Assembly (NCBI GenBank): GCA_023389745.1
Contig: JAEWED010000157.1
Coordinates: 1-23,680 of the forward strand
Source: Actinomycetes bacterium
GTDB lineage: Bacteria > Actinomycetota > Acidimicrobiia > Acidimicrobiales > Microtrichaceae
Direction of reading: 5' to 3'
Length of the DNA: 23,680 nucleotides
The notes under the pieces are model-generated. The model searched no databases, had not been told where the DNA came from, and saw only the letters and a program-made list of their open reading frames with translations. Position 1 is the stretch's first letter; each line of letters begins with the position of its first letter. The translations under genes and the position numbers were made by a program. Shown here in pieces: positions 1-7,517 of this stretch.

Positions 1-1184
1 TCGGTGGCGGTTCGCTGCCCTACCACGGCATGTCGGTGCAGCCGCGTGGCGACCTGTTCGACCGGGTGATGCCGGACTCGCTCGACTACGAGGAGTTCGA
101 CCAGCGCTGGTACCCGCTGGTCCGCCGGCACCTGGGCGCCAGCTCCATCCCCGACGACGTGCTGGCGCATCCCCGGTACTCATCGAGCCGTCGTTTCGCG
201 GAGCACGTCCGGACCGCGGGGCTGCCCGACGCCCACGGGGTGCCGATGCCGATCGACTGGGACGTCGTACGCCAGGAGCTGCGCGGCGAGAAGCCGCCGG
301 TCATCTCGACCGGCGACGTGATCTACGGCGTCAACGGCCCGGGCAAGCGCTCCCTCGACACCAACTACCTGCCGGCCGCCGAGGCGACAGGCCGCGTCGA
401 GCTGCTGCCGCTGCACAGGGTCGAGCAGCTGCGACGTGACCCGGCGGGCCGGTGGGTCGTCTCGACCGATCGCCTCGACACCGACGGCGTGGTCCACGAG
501 CACGTCGAGCTGACCGCGGATGCCGTCTTCCTGTGCGCCGGTTCGCCGAACACCACCAAGCTGCTGGTCCGTGCCGCCGGCCGGGGTGACATCCCCGACC
601 TGCCCGACGACGTGGGGCAGTGGTGGTCGACCAACGGCGACCTGATCACGACGCAGATCCTCTCCACCCCGATGGGCACGATGCAGGGTGGTCCGGCGAG
701 CATGGCGTCGCTGGACTGGGACAACCCCGGCGGCCCGCTCACGATCATCTTCGCCGGCATCCCGTTGCCGTTCGAGGCGAACGTGATGGAGACCATCGGC
801 ATCTTCATCCCCGACGGTCACGGCCACTTCAGCTACGACCCCGCGCGCGACGAGTCACGGCTGACCTTCCCGTCGAGCGCCCACGGCCCGTCGATGGTCG
901 AGGCTCGCCGTCGCGTCGCAGCGCTGGGTCGGGCTGCCGGCTCGATCGGTGCGATCGACATGACTGCGGACGACCCCACGACGTTCCACCCGCTCGGCGG
1001 CGCGGTGATCGACAAGGTGACCGACCGCTTCGGACGGGTGCTCGGTCACCGGGGGCTCTACGTCAACGACGGGGCGCTGATCCCGGGATCGACCGCCTGC
1101 GCGAACCCGTCGCTCACGATCGCGGCCCTGGCCGAGCGAAACATCGACCAGATCGTTCGCCAGGACGTCGACACGGTCTTCTGA
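1..1184 (+). CDS. GMC-family flavin oxidoreductase, cholesterol-oxidase-like (5' truncated by window)
   Basis: The reading frame is open from base 3, so the gene starts outside the window; about 393 residues are visible. The first residues, GGGSLPYHGM, match the FAD-binding glycine-rich region of GMC oxidoreductases. The C-terminal part follows type I cholesterol oxidase closely: FHPLGG with a candidate catalytic His at 987-989, then GRVLGHRGLYVNDG and ANPSLTI with a candidate Asn at 1104-1106, ending in a tail like NVERIIKQDV of that family. Family members oxidise a 3-beta-hydroxysteroid or other alcohol using FAD and O2. The substrate here is not shown by the sequence; a steroid or related alcohol is an inference. 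The missing N-terminus prevents any statement about secretion. The Cys of the usual HPLGGC is Ala. The gene converges on the next one with only 18 bases between stops. Confidence 0.88.
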   Translation, partial: GGGSLPYHGMSVQPRGDLFDRVMPDSLDYEEFDQRWYPLVRRHLGASSIPDDVLAHPRYSSSRRFAEHVRTAGLPDAHGVPMPIDWDVVRQELRGEKPPVISTGDVIYGVNGPGKRSLDTNYLPAAEATGRVELLPLHRVEQLRRDPAGRWVVSTDRLDTDGVVHEHVELTADAVFLCAGSPNTTKLLVRAAGRGDIPDLPDDVGQWWSTNGDLITTQILSTPMGTMQGGPASMASLDWDNPGGPLTIIFAGIPLPFEANVMETIGIFIPDGHGHFSYDPARDESRLTFPSSAHGPSMVEARRRVAALGRAAGSIGAIDMTADDPTTFHPLGGAVIDKVTDRFGRVLGHRGLYVNDGALIPGSTACANPSLTIAALAERNIDQIVRQDVDTVF

Positions 1185-1202
1185 CGAGCCGGTCGCCGGG
1201 GG

Positions 1203-1655
1203 TCAGCGCCCTCGCTGCTCGGTGAGCTCGACGAACAGGTCCATCGAGATGTGGTTGCGGCCCCACAGCATCATCGGCACGAGCGCGCCGGTGACGCGGT
1301 CGGTCGCTCGCACGACGCCCTTCGACGGCACCTCGTCCATCTCGATGACCGTGGCGTCGCCGTCGGGCTCGAGGGCGAAGCGAACCTCGGCCTCGCCGAG
1401 GGGTCCCATGCCCGCTCGGAGGACCAGCGTCCGGTCCGGCTCCAGCGCGGCGATCGTCGTCGAGCCCGGTATCCGCAACGGGCCGACACCGATGCGGTGG
1501 TGGAAGGACGAGCCGACCGACGGCCACGAGTCATCGACCTCGGTGATCGCCTGTGCCCCGACGAGCCAGTCGGGGTACGACGTCGCGTCGAGCAGCTGCT
1601 CGAACACCCGCGCGACGGGGGCGTCGATGCGCTGAGAGTTGTGCGACGAGCCCAT
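1203..1655 (-). CDS. SRPBCC-family (START/polyketide-cyclase fold) protein
   Basis: A 150-residue protein with the pattern of small SRPBCC ligand-binding proteins. It opens with SQRIDAPVARVFEQLLDATSYPDWL, split here as SQRIDAPVARVF then EQLLDATSYPDW, the usual first strand and helix. Middle beta strands follow, with ALEPDRTLVLRAG and ALEPDGDATVIEMDE, and then a long C-terminal helix. Such proteins bind hydrophobic ligands or act as cyclases; no specific role can be assigned. The ATG at 1655 was chosen because it lies 2 bases after the TGA of the upstream GNAT gene (TGACCATG), which implies translational coupling, and because the fold begins right after it. An in-frame start at 1706 would add 17 unrelated residues. 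It is probably the last gene of a short minus-strand operon. Confidence 0.8.
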   Translation of the reverse strand: MGSSHNSQRIDAPVARVFEQLLDATSYPDWLVGAQAITEVDDSWPSVGSSFHHRIGVGPLRIPGSTTIAALEPDRTLVLRAGMGPLGEAEVRFALEPDGDATVIEMDEVPSKGVVRATDRVTGALVPMMLWGRNHISMDLFVELTEQRGR

Positions 1656-1657
1656 GG

Positions 1658-1987
1658 TCAGCGGTGCTGCGGGTGGCGTTCGAGGTAGTCGGCGACGAAC
1701 CAGCACGTCGGCACGATCCCGACGTCCCGGTCGTGCAACTGGCGGACCGCACCCTCGACGAGCACGTCGCCGAGGCCCTTGCCGCGGTGCTCCGGCGAGA
1801 TCACGGTGTGGGGCATCTCGACCACGTCGTCGCCGATCGAGCGGTAGTCGGCGAAGCCGAGCACCTCGTCGCCGCGTCGCAGCTCGAAGCGCCCACGTTC
1901 GGGCACGTCCAACACGGTCATCCCGTCGTCGGCCGGATCGTCGTTGGCCAGATCCTCGTTGGCCAGATCCTCGTTGGGTCGTGGCAT
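1658..1987 (-). CDS. small GNAT-like N-acetyltransferase (YjdJ / Acetyltransf_CG type)
   Basis: A 109-residue protein. Residues 63-80 (ISPEHRGKGLGDVLVEGA) form the acetyl-CoA-binding motif A, and the end (CWFVADYLERHP, residues 95-106) matches the conserved tail of the small GCN5-like family PF14542. The family is poorly characterised; the protein probably acetylates or binds a small partner in the cytoplasm. Start at 1987 is supported by a GAAGGGA Shine-Dalgarno sequence upstream. An alternative internal ATG (residue 23) would remove an acidic N-terminal leader. That leader contains the repeat NEDLA-NEDLA-ND, encoded by 15-bp tandem repeats at 1941-1978, and looks like a recent low-complexity extension. 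The stop codon is 2 bases before the SRPBCC start, so the two genes are probably co-translated. Confidence 0.78.
   Translation of the reverse strand: MPRPNEDLANEDLANDDPADDGMTVLDVPERGRFELRRGDEVLGFADYRSIGDDVVEMPHTVISPEHRGKGLGDVLVEGAVRQLHDRDVGIVPTCWFVADYLERHPQHR
1941..1978. repeat. 15-bp tandem repeat inside GNAT gene, about 2.5 copies
   Basis: The unit TCGTTGGCCAGATCC occurs at 1941-1955 and 1956-1970, followed by a partial copy (TCGTTGG). It is in frame and encodes the repeated peptide NEDLA on the minus strand. The preceding bases (CGGCCGGATCG) look like a degenerate earlier copy. Confidence 0.9.
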
Positions 1988-2088
1988 CGCAACATCCCTT
2001 CGTGGTGGACCGCCGGCCGGGCCGACGGAAGGCCGCTCCCGTGGCAGGGGAGCGACTCGATCAACGGCCACTACCCGCCCACTGGACC

Positions 2089-2113
2089 GCTCAGTCCTCG
2101 CAGGCTCAGTCCT
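2089..2113. repeat. direct repeat (15-bp period) spanning a stop codon
   Basis: GCTCAGTCCT occurs at 2089-2098 and again at 2104-2113, separated by CGCAG. The second copy contains the TGA stop (2106-2108, minus strand) of the alpha/beta hydrolase gene, so the duplication lies at the gene's 3' end. Confidence 0.75.
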
Positions 2114-3338
2114 GGCTGTCGTCGGCGACCGTGTCGAACACCGCCGCCAACCAGTCACTCGTCCGTTCGTCGCGCAGCATCCGGGCGGTGGGCTCGCAGT
2201 GCCAGTCGGCGCCCTCGGCTTCGGTGAAGGTCACCAGGGTCGAGTCCGCGATCAGCTCGTGCATCTCCTGCGCCTGTCCCGGCCAGAACTGCTCGTGCTC
2301 GGGTGCGGTGACGAGCACGGGACAGGTGATCGCCGCGAGGTCGTCCGCGGTCAGCGTCATCGCCCGGGCCGCCCGGTAGGCGTCGAAGTACGAGTCGGTC
2401 CCGTACGGCGCCATCCGCCACCTGAGCTCGGCGGCAGTGGCGGGGGAGTCCTTCATCGCTCCTGCCATGAAGGTGTCGAAGTCCGCCTTGTCGCCGGCGT
2501 CGAGCAGCTGGACCATGACGTCGGGCAGGTGCGAGGTCCAGGAGTCACCCACCCGCATGACACCCGGATCCGCGATCGCCGCCACGATCCGGTGCTCCCG
2601 GCTCACCGCCCTCGGCACCCAGTAGCCGGCCTGGCTGACACCGCTGAGCGCGATGCGCCGCGGGTCGACGTCGTCCCGGGTCCGCAGGTGGTCGACGATC
2701 GGTGTGATCACGGCCTCCCAGTCCGGACGGAAGTGCAGCTGCTGGCGCAACAGCGCCGCACCCTGGCCCGGGCCGTCGAACACGAGCGCGTTCCACCCGC
2801 GCTCGACCGCCGCGGCTCCGCCGGCGCCCCACATGTCGCACACGGGGCCGTCGCTGCCGTTGTTCAGGATCACCGTCGGTCGGGCCACCGGCTCGTCGTC
2901 GGACGCGTGCCCGGCGCCGTGGAAGAAGTAGCCCTCGAGGGTCGTGTCCTCGTAAGGGATGGCGAGCCGCTCGACCGGAGGGTCGAACGCGGCCACTGCG
3001 GCGTCCCAGCAGTCACGGTGTCGCTCCCACAGCGACCGCATGCGACCTTCGTCGCCGGTGCCGACGGCGTGGGACGCTGCGGTGGCGTAGTAGCTGCTCG
3101 CCCGCAGGTTCGCCGAGCGGGCGCTGACCGTGCGTCCGTTCGCCGCGCTCGCGTCGGCCGCGCTGCGCACCCGGTCGGCGAGGGCGGTGAACCGCTGGAT
3201 CCACGACTCGTGGTCGCCGTCGATCACCGCATCGAGCGTGACGAGGACCTCGCCGGCATCGGTCAGGCCCCGTGCGGCCCCACCGAGCAGGATCCGCCGG
3301 TCGAACTCGAAGCCCTCGTCGTCGAACTGCGACTTCAT
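2106..3338 (-). CDS. alpha/beta hydrolase with helical N-terminal region (dihydropseudooxynicotine-hydrolase / FrsA-like)
   Basis: A 410-residue protein. The N-terminal ~125 residues are helical, followed by an alpha/beta-hydrolase core. ILNNGSDGP is the oxyanion-strand region, FDGPGQG follows, and SGVSQAGYW carries the probable nucleophile Ser235 (codon 2634-2636). The late motif GADWHCEP supplies the probable catalytic His380. This order matches the family of 2,6-dihydropseudooxynicotine hydrolase and related esterases or C-C hydrolases; the substrate is unknown. The acidic triad member is not certain. Start at 3338 is chosen because GAGGGG lies 5 bases upstream; the ATG at 3359 has no such site. 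No signal peptide is visible, so it is probably cytoplasmic. It may head the minus-strand group with the GNAT and SRPBCC genes, with a 118-base gap. Confidence 0.82.
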   Translation of the reverse strand: MKSQFDDEGFEFDRRILLGGAARGLTDAGEVLVTLDAVIDGDHESWIQRFTALADRVRSAADASAANGRTVSARSANLRASSYYATAASHAVGTGDEGRMRSLWERHRDCWDAAVAAFDPPVERLAIPYEDTTLEGYFFHGAGHASDDEPVARPTVILNNGSDGPVCDMWGAGGAAAVERGWNALVFDGPGQGAALLRQQLHFRPDWEAVITPIVDHLRTRDDVDPRRIALSGVSQAGYWVPRAVSREHRIVAAIADPGVMRVGDSWTSHLPDVMVQLLDAGDKADFDTFMAGAMKDSPATAAELRWRMAPYGTDSYFDAYRAARAMTLTADDLAAITCPVLVTAPEHEQFWPGQAQEMHELIADSTLVTFTEAEGADWHCEPTARMLRDERTSDWLAAVFDTVADDSQD

Positions 3339-3463
3339 GGTCCCCCTCGTCGTCGACATCGGCGTGTCTGCCGGCCGTGCCGGACCGGTGTCCGACGCCC
3401 GTCGTGATCGTATCGACGGACGTCGGCCCGGCCCGGCACTCCGGCGGTGCCCCGGAGGGTGCC

Positions 3464-4516
3464 TCAGCCGGCGAACGAGAGTCGGGCGGGTGTGCGTGCG
3501 ACGCCGCTGCCCTGACGCTGTGGGGTCGCGGGCGGTGCCGGTGCGGGTGTGGGCGCCGCGGACGAGGTCGCCTGGGCGGTCAGGAAGTCACCGACGCCGG
3601 TCTCGGTGAGGAAGACGGCGCACGGTTGCGAGGTGTCCGACACGCCGTCGAACCCGACGAACGAGCCGAGCTCGAGCTCCGGGTACAGCGACGAGGCCAC
3701 CAGCGTGGGGGTGGGGCCGCCGTCGACGACGCACACCTGCACAGGTGTGCCCGGCTCCTGGACCATGAGCTGTCCGGCCATCAGCTCGGCTCCACCCTGG
3801 CCGGCGCACAGCTCGACACCGGCGTCACCGCCGGCAGCGACGTCGACGATCTGCATCGTCGAGGTCACCGTGAACTGTCCCGGCGTCGACGTCGCGGCGA
3901 CGCTCAGCTCGGTGGTCCCGTCGACCAGGTTGGGCAGGACCAGCACTTCGAGGAGCATCTGGAAGTCCTCGCAGTCGCCGAAGTCGGGGATCGGCAGCGG
4001 TGTGTCCGAGGTGATGCACTGCACGAAGGCCTGCGTCTCCTCGAGTGCGGCGGTCGAGAAGTCGCCGGCGTCGACCTGGCTCCCGATGACCCACGCTGCG
4101 AGCGCGGCTGCATCGGCGTCGAAGGGGGCGGTGGCCTCGGTGAGCTGGTCCTCGACGCAGTTCGAGAAGGCGGGCGACGGCTGGGTGCAGAAGGCCCAGG
4201 TGGCCTGTGAGGAGTCGAGCGCACCGTCGACCACGGGCAGCACGCACACCGGCGAGGCGGTGGCGGTGCCGAGCGGTTCGGAGTGGTCGATGGCCGTGCC
4301 GGTCGCGTCGAAGAGCGCGTACCAGCCACCCTCGTACGGGCCGAGGGTGGTGTCCTCGACGTCGATGACCAGTGGGGCGCCGTCGAACGTGCAGCCCTGC
4401 ACCGGCACGATGGCGGCTGCGGCGTACGGCGCCGTGGCGGGCACCACACCGACCGCCACCAGCGTGATCACCGCCCCGGCGATCAGCCTGGAACGGACAC
4501 TGGCGATGGTCGGCAT
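3464..4516 (-). CDS. secreted protein of unknown function, cysteine-containing
   Basis: A 350-residue protein. Residues 1-35 form a classical signal peptide: Arg at 8 and 10, a hydrophobic core AGAVITLVAVGVV, and an Ala-rich cleavage area near APYAAAA. The mature part is acidic, Thr/Ser/Ala-rich and has nine cysteines spread along it, which suggests disulphide-bonded extracellular domains. The end (residues ~318-340) is a Pro/Ala-rich low-complexity stretch followed by a basic tail RTPARLSFAG. There is no LPXTG motif and no lipobox. I do not recognise a family. The start is supported by AGGGAG about 7 bases upstream. It is divergent from the copper operon, with a 196-base shared upstream region, but nothing in it suggests copper binding (few His or Met). 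Confidence 0.72.
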   Translation of the reverse strand: MPTIASVRSRLIAGAVITLVAVGVVPATAPYAAAAIVPVQGCTFDGAPLVIDVEDTTLGPYEGGWYALFDATGTAIDHSEPLGTATASPVCVLPVVDGALDSSQATWAFCTQPSPAFSNCVEDQLTEATAPFDADAAALAAWVIGSQVDAGDFSTAALEETQAFVQCITSDTPLPIPDFGDCEDFQMLLEVLVLPNLVDGTTELSVAATSTPGQFTVTSTMQIVDVAAGGDAGVELCAGQGGAELMAGQLMVQEPGTPVQVCVVDGGPTPTLVASSLYPELELGSFVGFDGVSDTSQPCAVFLTETGVGDFLTAQATSSAAPTPAPAPPATPQRQGSGVARTPARLSFAG

Positions 4517-4636
4517 GGGTGCTCTCCCTGGTCGGCCTGTTGGTCGGCCCGGTCACGGTAACGAGAGAATCCGAAAAGCGGTTCGTCCGGCAAAGGTTGA
4601 GGTCCGATCGATGGTCGGAGATCGCCGGCCGACCGC

Positions 4637-4665
4637 TTGAACTAGATACCCCCATGGGGTATCTA
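4637..4665 (+). promoter_or_regulatory. cop operon promoter with embedded CsoR-like operator
   Basis: A perfect inverted repeat with 10-bp arms, TAGATACCCC (4643-4652) and GGGGTATCTA (4656-4665), around the centre CAT. The ATACCCC/GGGGTAT core is the known pattern of CsoR-type copper-sensing repressors. A candidate -35 TTGAAC (4637-4642) is followed after 17 bases by TATCTA (4660-4665), so the operator fills the spacer and covers the -10, as expected for a repressor. The 17-base spacer argues against a MerR/CueR activator, which uses 19-20. The operator lies 48 bases before copZ. No csoR gene is in the window. Confidence 0.75.
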
Positions 4666-4712
4666 TGGGTGTCGAGAGCGCCGCGGGCGCCGAGCGATCG
4701 AGAGGAGCCACG

Positions 4713-4925
4713 ATGGCCACGACCGAGTACCAGGTGAGCGGGATGAGCTGCGGCCACTGCGAGGCGGCCGTCGCCGAAGAGGTCGGCGCACTCGAGGGCG
4801 TCGAGACGGTCGACGTGAGCGCCGCGACCGGTCGGCTCGTCGTCTCCGGCAGCGACCTGCCCGACGACGCGGCGGTGCTCGCCGCCGTCGACGAGGCCGG
4901 CTACGCCGCCCAGCCGGTGCCGTGA
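4713..4925 (+). CDS. copZ: copper chaperone CopZ (HMA domain)
   Basis: A 70-residue single heavy-metal-associated domain. The metal site GMSCGHC (CxxC at residues 12 and 15) sits in the usual first loop. The remainder follows the ferredoxin-like pattern, with VETVDVSAATGRLVV and a final EAGYAAQPVP. The role of the family is to carry Cu(I) in the cytoplasm to the CopA ATPase and to the CsoR sensor. The ATG at 4713 is preceded by AGAGGAG at a 5-base distance. An earlier in-frame ATG at 4665 lies inside the operator and has no ribosome binding site. The stop overlaps the next gene's GTG start (GTGA, 4922-4925), so translation is probably coupled. It is the first gene of the copZ-(small protein)-copA operon under the CsoR-like operator. 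Confidence 0.92.
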   Translation: MATTEYQVSGMSCGHCEAAVAEEVGALEGVETVDVSAATGRLVVSGSDLPDDAAVLAAVDEAGYAAQPVP

Positions 4926-5170
4926 GCGCCCCCGCCCGACTCGCCGCCTTCGTCGTGGGTCTGGTCCTGGTCTTCGGGGCCTCGTACGTCGTCGCCGGCG
5001 CGGTCGTGCCGGACCGGGTGGTCGAGGACTGGACCCGACGCGCCGAGCAGCCCGCAACCCACGACGACCCGGCCGGCGCGCACTCGGTGAGCACCATCTC
5101 GACGACGTCCGTCGTGCCGCAGGATCACGAGGACGATCACCAGGACGATCACGAGGACGGTGGCGCATGA
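4922..5170 (+). CDS. small membrane protein with His/Asp-rich metal-binding-like tail, between copZ and copA
   Basis: An 82-residue protein starting at a GTG that overlaps the copZ stop and ending in a TGA that overlaps the copA start, so it is embedded in the operon by two 4-bp overlaps. Residues 7-29 (RLAAFVVGLVLV, then FGASYVVAGAVV) form one membrane segment. The rest is hydrophilic, and its end (residues 68-79) is DHED-DHQD-DHED, encoded by three 12-bp tandem repeats. His and acidic residues of this kind commonly bind Cu(II), Zn(II) or Ni(II); that it does so here is inference. From memory, longer (~300 residue) membrane proteins with a similar N-terminus occur between copZ and copA in other actinobacteria; this one would lack their large outer domain. 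I know of no assigned function. Confidence 0.8.
   Translation: MSAPARLAAFVVGLVLVFGASYVVAGAVVPDRVVEDWTRRAEQPATHDDPAGAHSVSTISTTSVVPQDHEDDHQDDHEDGGA
5123..5158 (+). repeat. 12-bp tandem repeat, 3 copies, encoding DH(E/Q)D
   Basis: GATCACGAGGAC (5123-5134), GATCACCAGGAC (5135-5146) and GATCACGAGGAC (5147-5158). The unit is in frame and builds the His/Asp tail of the small Cop membrane protein. The near identity at DNA level suggests recent expansion. Confidence 0.92.
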
Positions 5171-7449
5171 GCACGACCACCGACCCGGCGGCCCGCAGCA
5201 TCGAGCTCGAGATCGGCGGCATGACCTGCGCCGCGTGCGCGATGCGCATCGAGAAGAAGTTGAACAGGCTCGACGGCGTCGAGGCGACCGTCAACTACGC
5301 CACCGAGAAGGCGCGGGTGATCACCGACGGAGCGGTCGACGCCGACGACCTGATCGCGACCGTCGAGGCGACCGGCTACCAGGCGTCGTTGCCCGCCGCC
5401 GCAGCGGACGGATCGGCGGCGGACGGCGCGGCGGCGACCGGCGACGACGTCGACCCGGAGCTCGTGGCGCTGCGCCAGCGGCTCATCGGTGCGGGCGTGC
5501 TGTCGGTCCCGGTCATCGCCATGGCGATGGTGCCGGCCCTGCAGTTCGAGCACTGGCAGTGGGCCTCGCTCACGCTCGCCGCGCCGGTGATCGTGTGGGC
5601 GGCCTGGCCGTTCCACCGGGCTGCCTGGCTCAACCTGCGTCACGGCGCGGCCACGATGGACACGCTGATCTCGGTCGGCACGCTCTCGGCGTTCCTGTGG
5701 TCGCTGTACGCCCTGTTCCTCGGCACCGCCGGCGAACCCGGCATGACACACGGCTTCGAGTTGACGGTGCAGCCCACCGACGGCGCGTCGAACATCTACC
5801 TCGAGGTCGCCGCGGGCGTGACCATGTTCGTCGTCGCCGGCCGCTACTTCGAGCGCCGCTCCAAGCGACGCGCCGGTGCCGCGCTGCGAGCCCTGCTCGA
5901 ACTGGGCGCGAAGGACGTGGCGGTGCTGCGCAGCGGCGTCGACGGCAGCGAGGAGCGCATCCCCAGCGATCGGCTGGTGGTCGGCGACCTCTTCGTGGTG
6001 CGACCCGGCGAGACCGTCGCCACGGACGGAACCGTCGTGTCCGGCACCTCGGCGGTCGACGCCAGCATGCTCTCGGGGGAGTCGCTCCCGGTCGAGGTCG
6101 GCGTCGGCGACGAGGTCGTCGGCGCGACGGTCAACGTCGGTGGCCGTCTGGTCGTCCGGGCGACCAGGGTCGGTGCCGACACACAGCTGGCCCGCATGGC
6201 CCGCCTCGTCGAAGAGGCCCAGTCCGGCAAGGCCGAGATCCAGCGGCTCGCCGATCGGGTCTCGGGCGTGTTCGTACCCGTCGTCATCACGATCGCCGTC
6301 GGGGTGCTCGGCGCCTGGCTCGGAGCGGGGTTCCCCGCCGATGCGGCCTTCACCGCAGCGGTCTCGGTCCTGATCATCGCCTGTCCGTGTGCGCTCGGGT
6401 TGGCGACGCCGACCGCGCTGCTCGTGGGCACCGGCCGTGGTGCGCAGCTCGGAGTGCTCATCCGGGGTCCCGAGGTGCTCGAGTCCACCCGTCAGGTCGA
6501 CACGATCGTGCTCGACAAGACCGGCACCGTGACCACCGGGGCGATGACCCTGATCGACGCGGTCCCCGCCGCCGGCGTCGACCGGGAGACCCTTCTCCGG
6601 ATCGCCGGCTCGCTCGAGGACGCCTCGGAGCATCCCATCGCCCGGGCCATCGCCCGAGGGGCCGTCGACGAGGTGGGCCGGCCGCCCGCTCCGGAGGCCT
6701 TCTCGAACGTCGCCGGGCTGGGGGTGCGCGGGCGAGTCGACGGCCACGCCGCGGTCGTGGGTCGCCCGGCGCTGCTCGAACAGGACGGGATGGAGCTCGA
6801 CCCCGTGCTGCGCGAGGCCGCGGAGGACGCCGAGTCCCGAGGGCGGACGGTGGTGTGGGCCGCCTGGGACGGCGCCGTCGGGGGCCTGCTGATCGTCGCC
6901 GACGCGGTCAAGGCGACGAGCGCGGAGGCCGTCGCACGGCTGCGAGGGCTCGGGTTGTCGCCGGTCCTGCTCACCGGCGACAACCGGACCGTCGCTCGTC
7001 AGGTCGCGTCCGAGGTCGGCATCGACGACGTGACCGCCGAGGTCCTGCCCGAGGACAAGGTGGCCGTGGTCGCTCGGCTGCAGGAGCAGGGCAAGGTCGT
7101 CGCCATGGTCGGCGACGGGGTCAACGACGCGGCCGCGCTGGCGCAGGCCGACCTCGGCCTGGCGATGGGCACCGGCACCGACGCGGCCATCGAGGCGGCC
7201 GACATCACCCTCGTGCGCGGTGACCTGCGGGCCGCGGTCGACGCCATCCGGCTCGCCCGTCGCACCCTCGCCACGATCAAGGTCAACCTGTTCTGGGCCT
7301 TCGCCTACAACGTGGCAGCGATCCCGCTCGCGGCGTTCGGGCTCCTGAACCCGATGCTCGCCGGTGCGGCGATGGCCTTCTCGAGCGTGTTCGTGGTGAG
7401 CAACAGCCTGCGGTTGCGGCGATTCCGGCCCTCGGTCACCGATCGCTGA
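5167..7449 (+). CDS. copA: Cu(I)-exporting P1B-1-type ATPase CopA
   Basis: A 760-residue P-type ATPase that pumps Cu(I) out of the cytoplasm using ATP. An N-terminal HMA domain carries GMTCAAC (Cys21, Cys24). It is followed by an Ala/Asp-rich linker, membrane helices and an actuator domain with SGES at 303-306. The ion-channel motif is CPC at 406-408. The phosphorylated Asp450 is in DKTGT, the HP motif at 489-490, TGDN at 603-606 and GDGVND at 649-654. The last two helices contain YN at 714-715 and MxxSS at 736-740. CPC + YN + MxxSS is the signature of the Cu(I)-specific P1B-1 class. The ATG overlaps the preceding TGA (ATGA). It is probably co-expressed with copZ and controlled by the CsoR-like operator. 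Length is normal for the family. Confidence 0.96.
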   Translation: MSTTTDPAARSIELEIGGMTCAACAMRIEKKLNRLDGVEATVNYATEKARVITDGAVDADDLIATVEATGYQASLPAAAADGSAADGAAATGDDVDPELVALRQRLIGAGVLSVPVIAMAMVPALQFEHWQWASLTLAAPVIVWAAWPFHRAAWLNLRHGAATMDTLISVGTLSAFLWSLYALFLGTAGEPGMTHGFELTVQPTDGASNIYLEVAAGVTMFVVAGRYFERRSKRRAGAALRALLELGAKDVAVLRSGVDGSEERIPSDRLVVGDLFVVRPGETVATDGTVVSGTSAVDASMLSGESLPVEVGVGDEVVGATVNVGGRLVVRATRVGADTQLARMARLVEEAQSGKAEIQRLADRVSGVFVPVVITIAVGVLGAWLGAGFPADAAFTAAVSVLIIACPCALGLATPTALLVGTGRGAQLGVLIRGPEVLESTRQVDTIVLDKTGTVTTGAMTLIDAVPAAGVDRETLLRIAGSLEDASEHPIARAIARGAVDEVGRPPAPEAFSNVAGLGVRGRVDGHAAVVGRPALLEQDGMELDPVLREAAEDAESRGRTVVWAAWDGAVGGLLIVADAVKATSAEAVARLRGLGLSPVLLTGDNRTVARQVASEVGIDDVTAEVLPEDKVAVVARLQEQGKVVAMVGDGVNDAAALAQADLGLAMGTGTDAAIEAADITLVRGDLRAAVDAIRLARRTLATIKVNLFWAFAYNVAAIPLAAFGLLNPMLAGAAMAFSSVFVVSNSLRLRRFRPSVTDR

Positions 7450-7517
7450 GCGGCCCTGACACGCGGGCGGCGCCCCGGTTTGGCAGACTCGTCAGGACGC
7501 GACCCATCGGATCCCCC

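Noticed and set aside
4637..4665. MerR/CueR-type copper activator site
   Set aside because: The -35/-10 spacing is 17, not 19-20, and the arms have the ATACCCC/GGGGTAT form of CsoR sites.
5149..7223. Long open frames on the minus strand and in another plus frame across copA
   Set aside because: They are Arg/Gly/Asp-rich translations typical of GC-rich shadow frames and overlap an unmistakable CopA.
7450..7517. Terminator after copA
   Set aside because: Only a 4-bp stem (GGGC-GGC-GCCC) is present, with no T-tract; not convincing enough to annotate.
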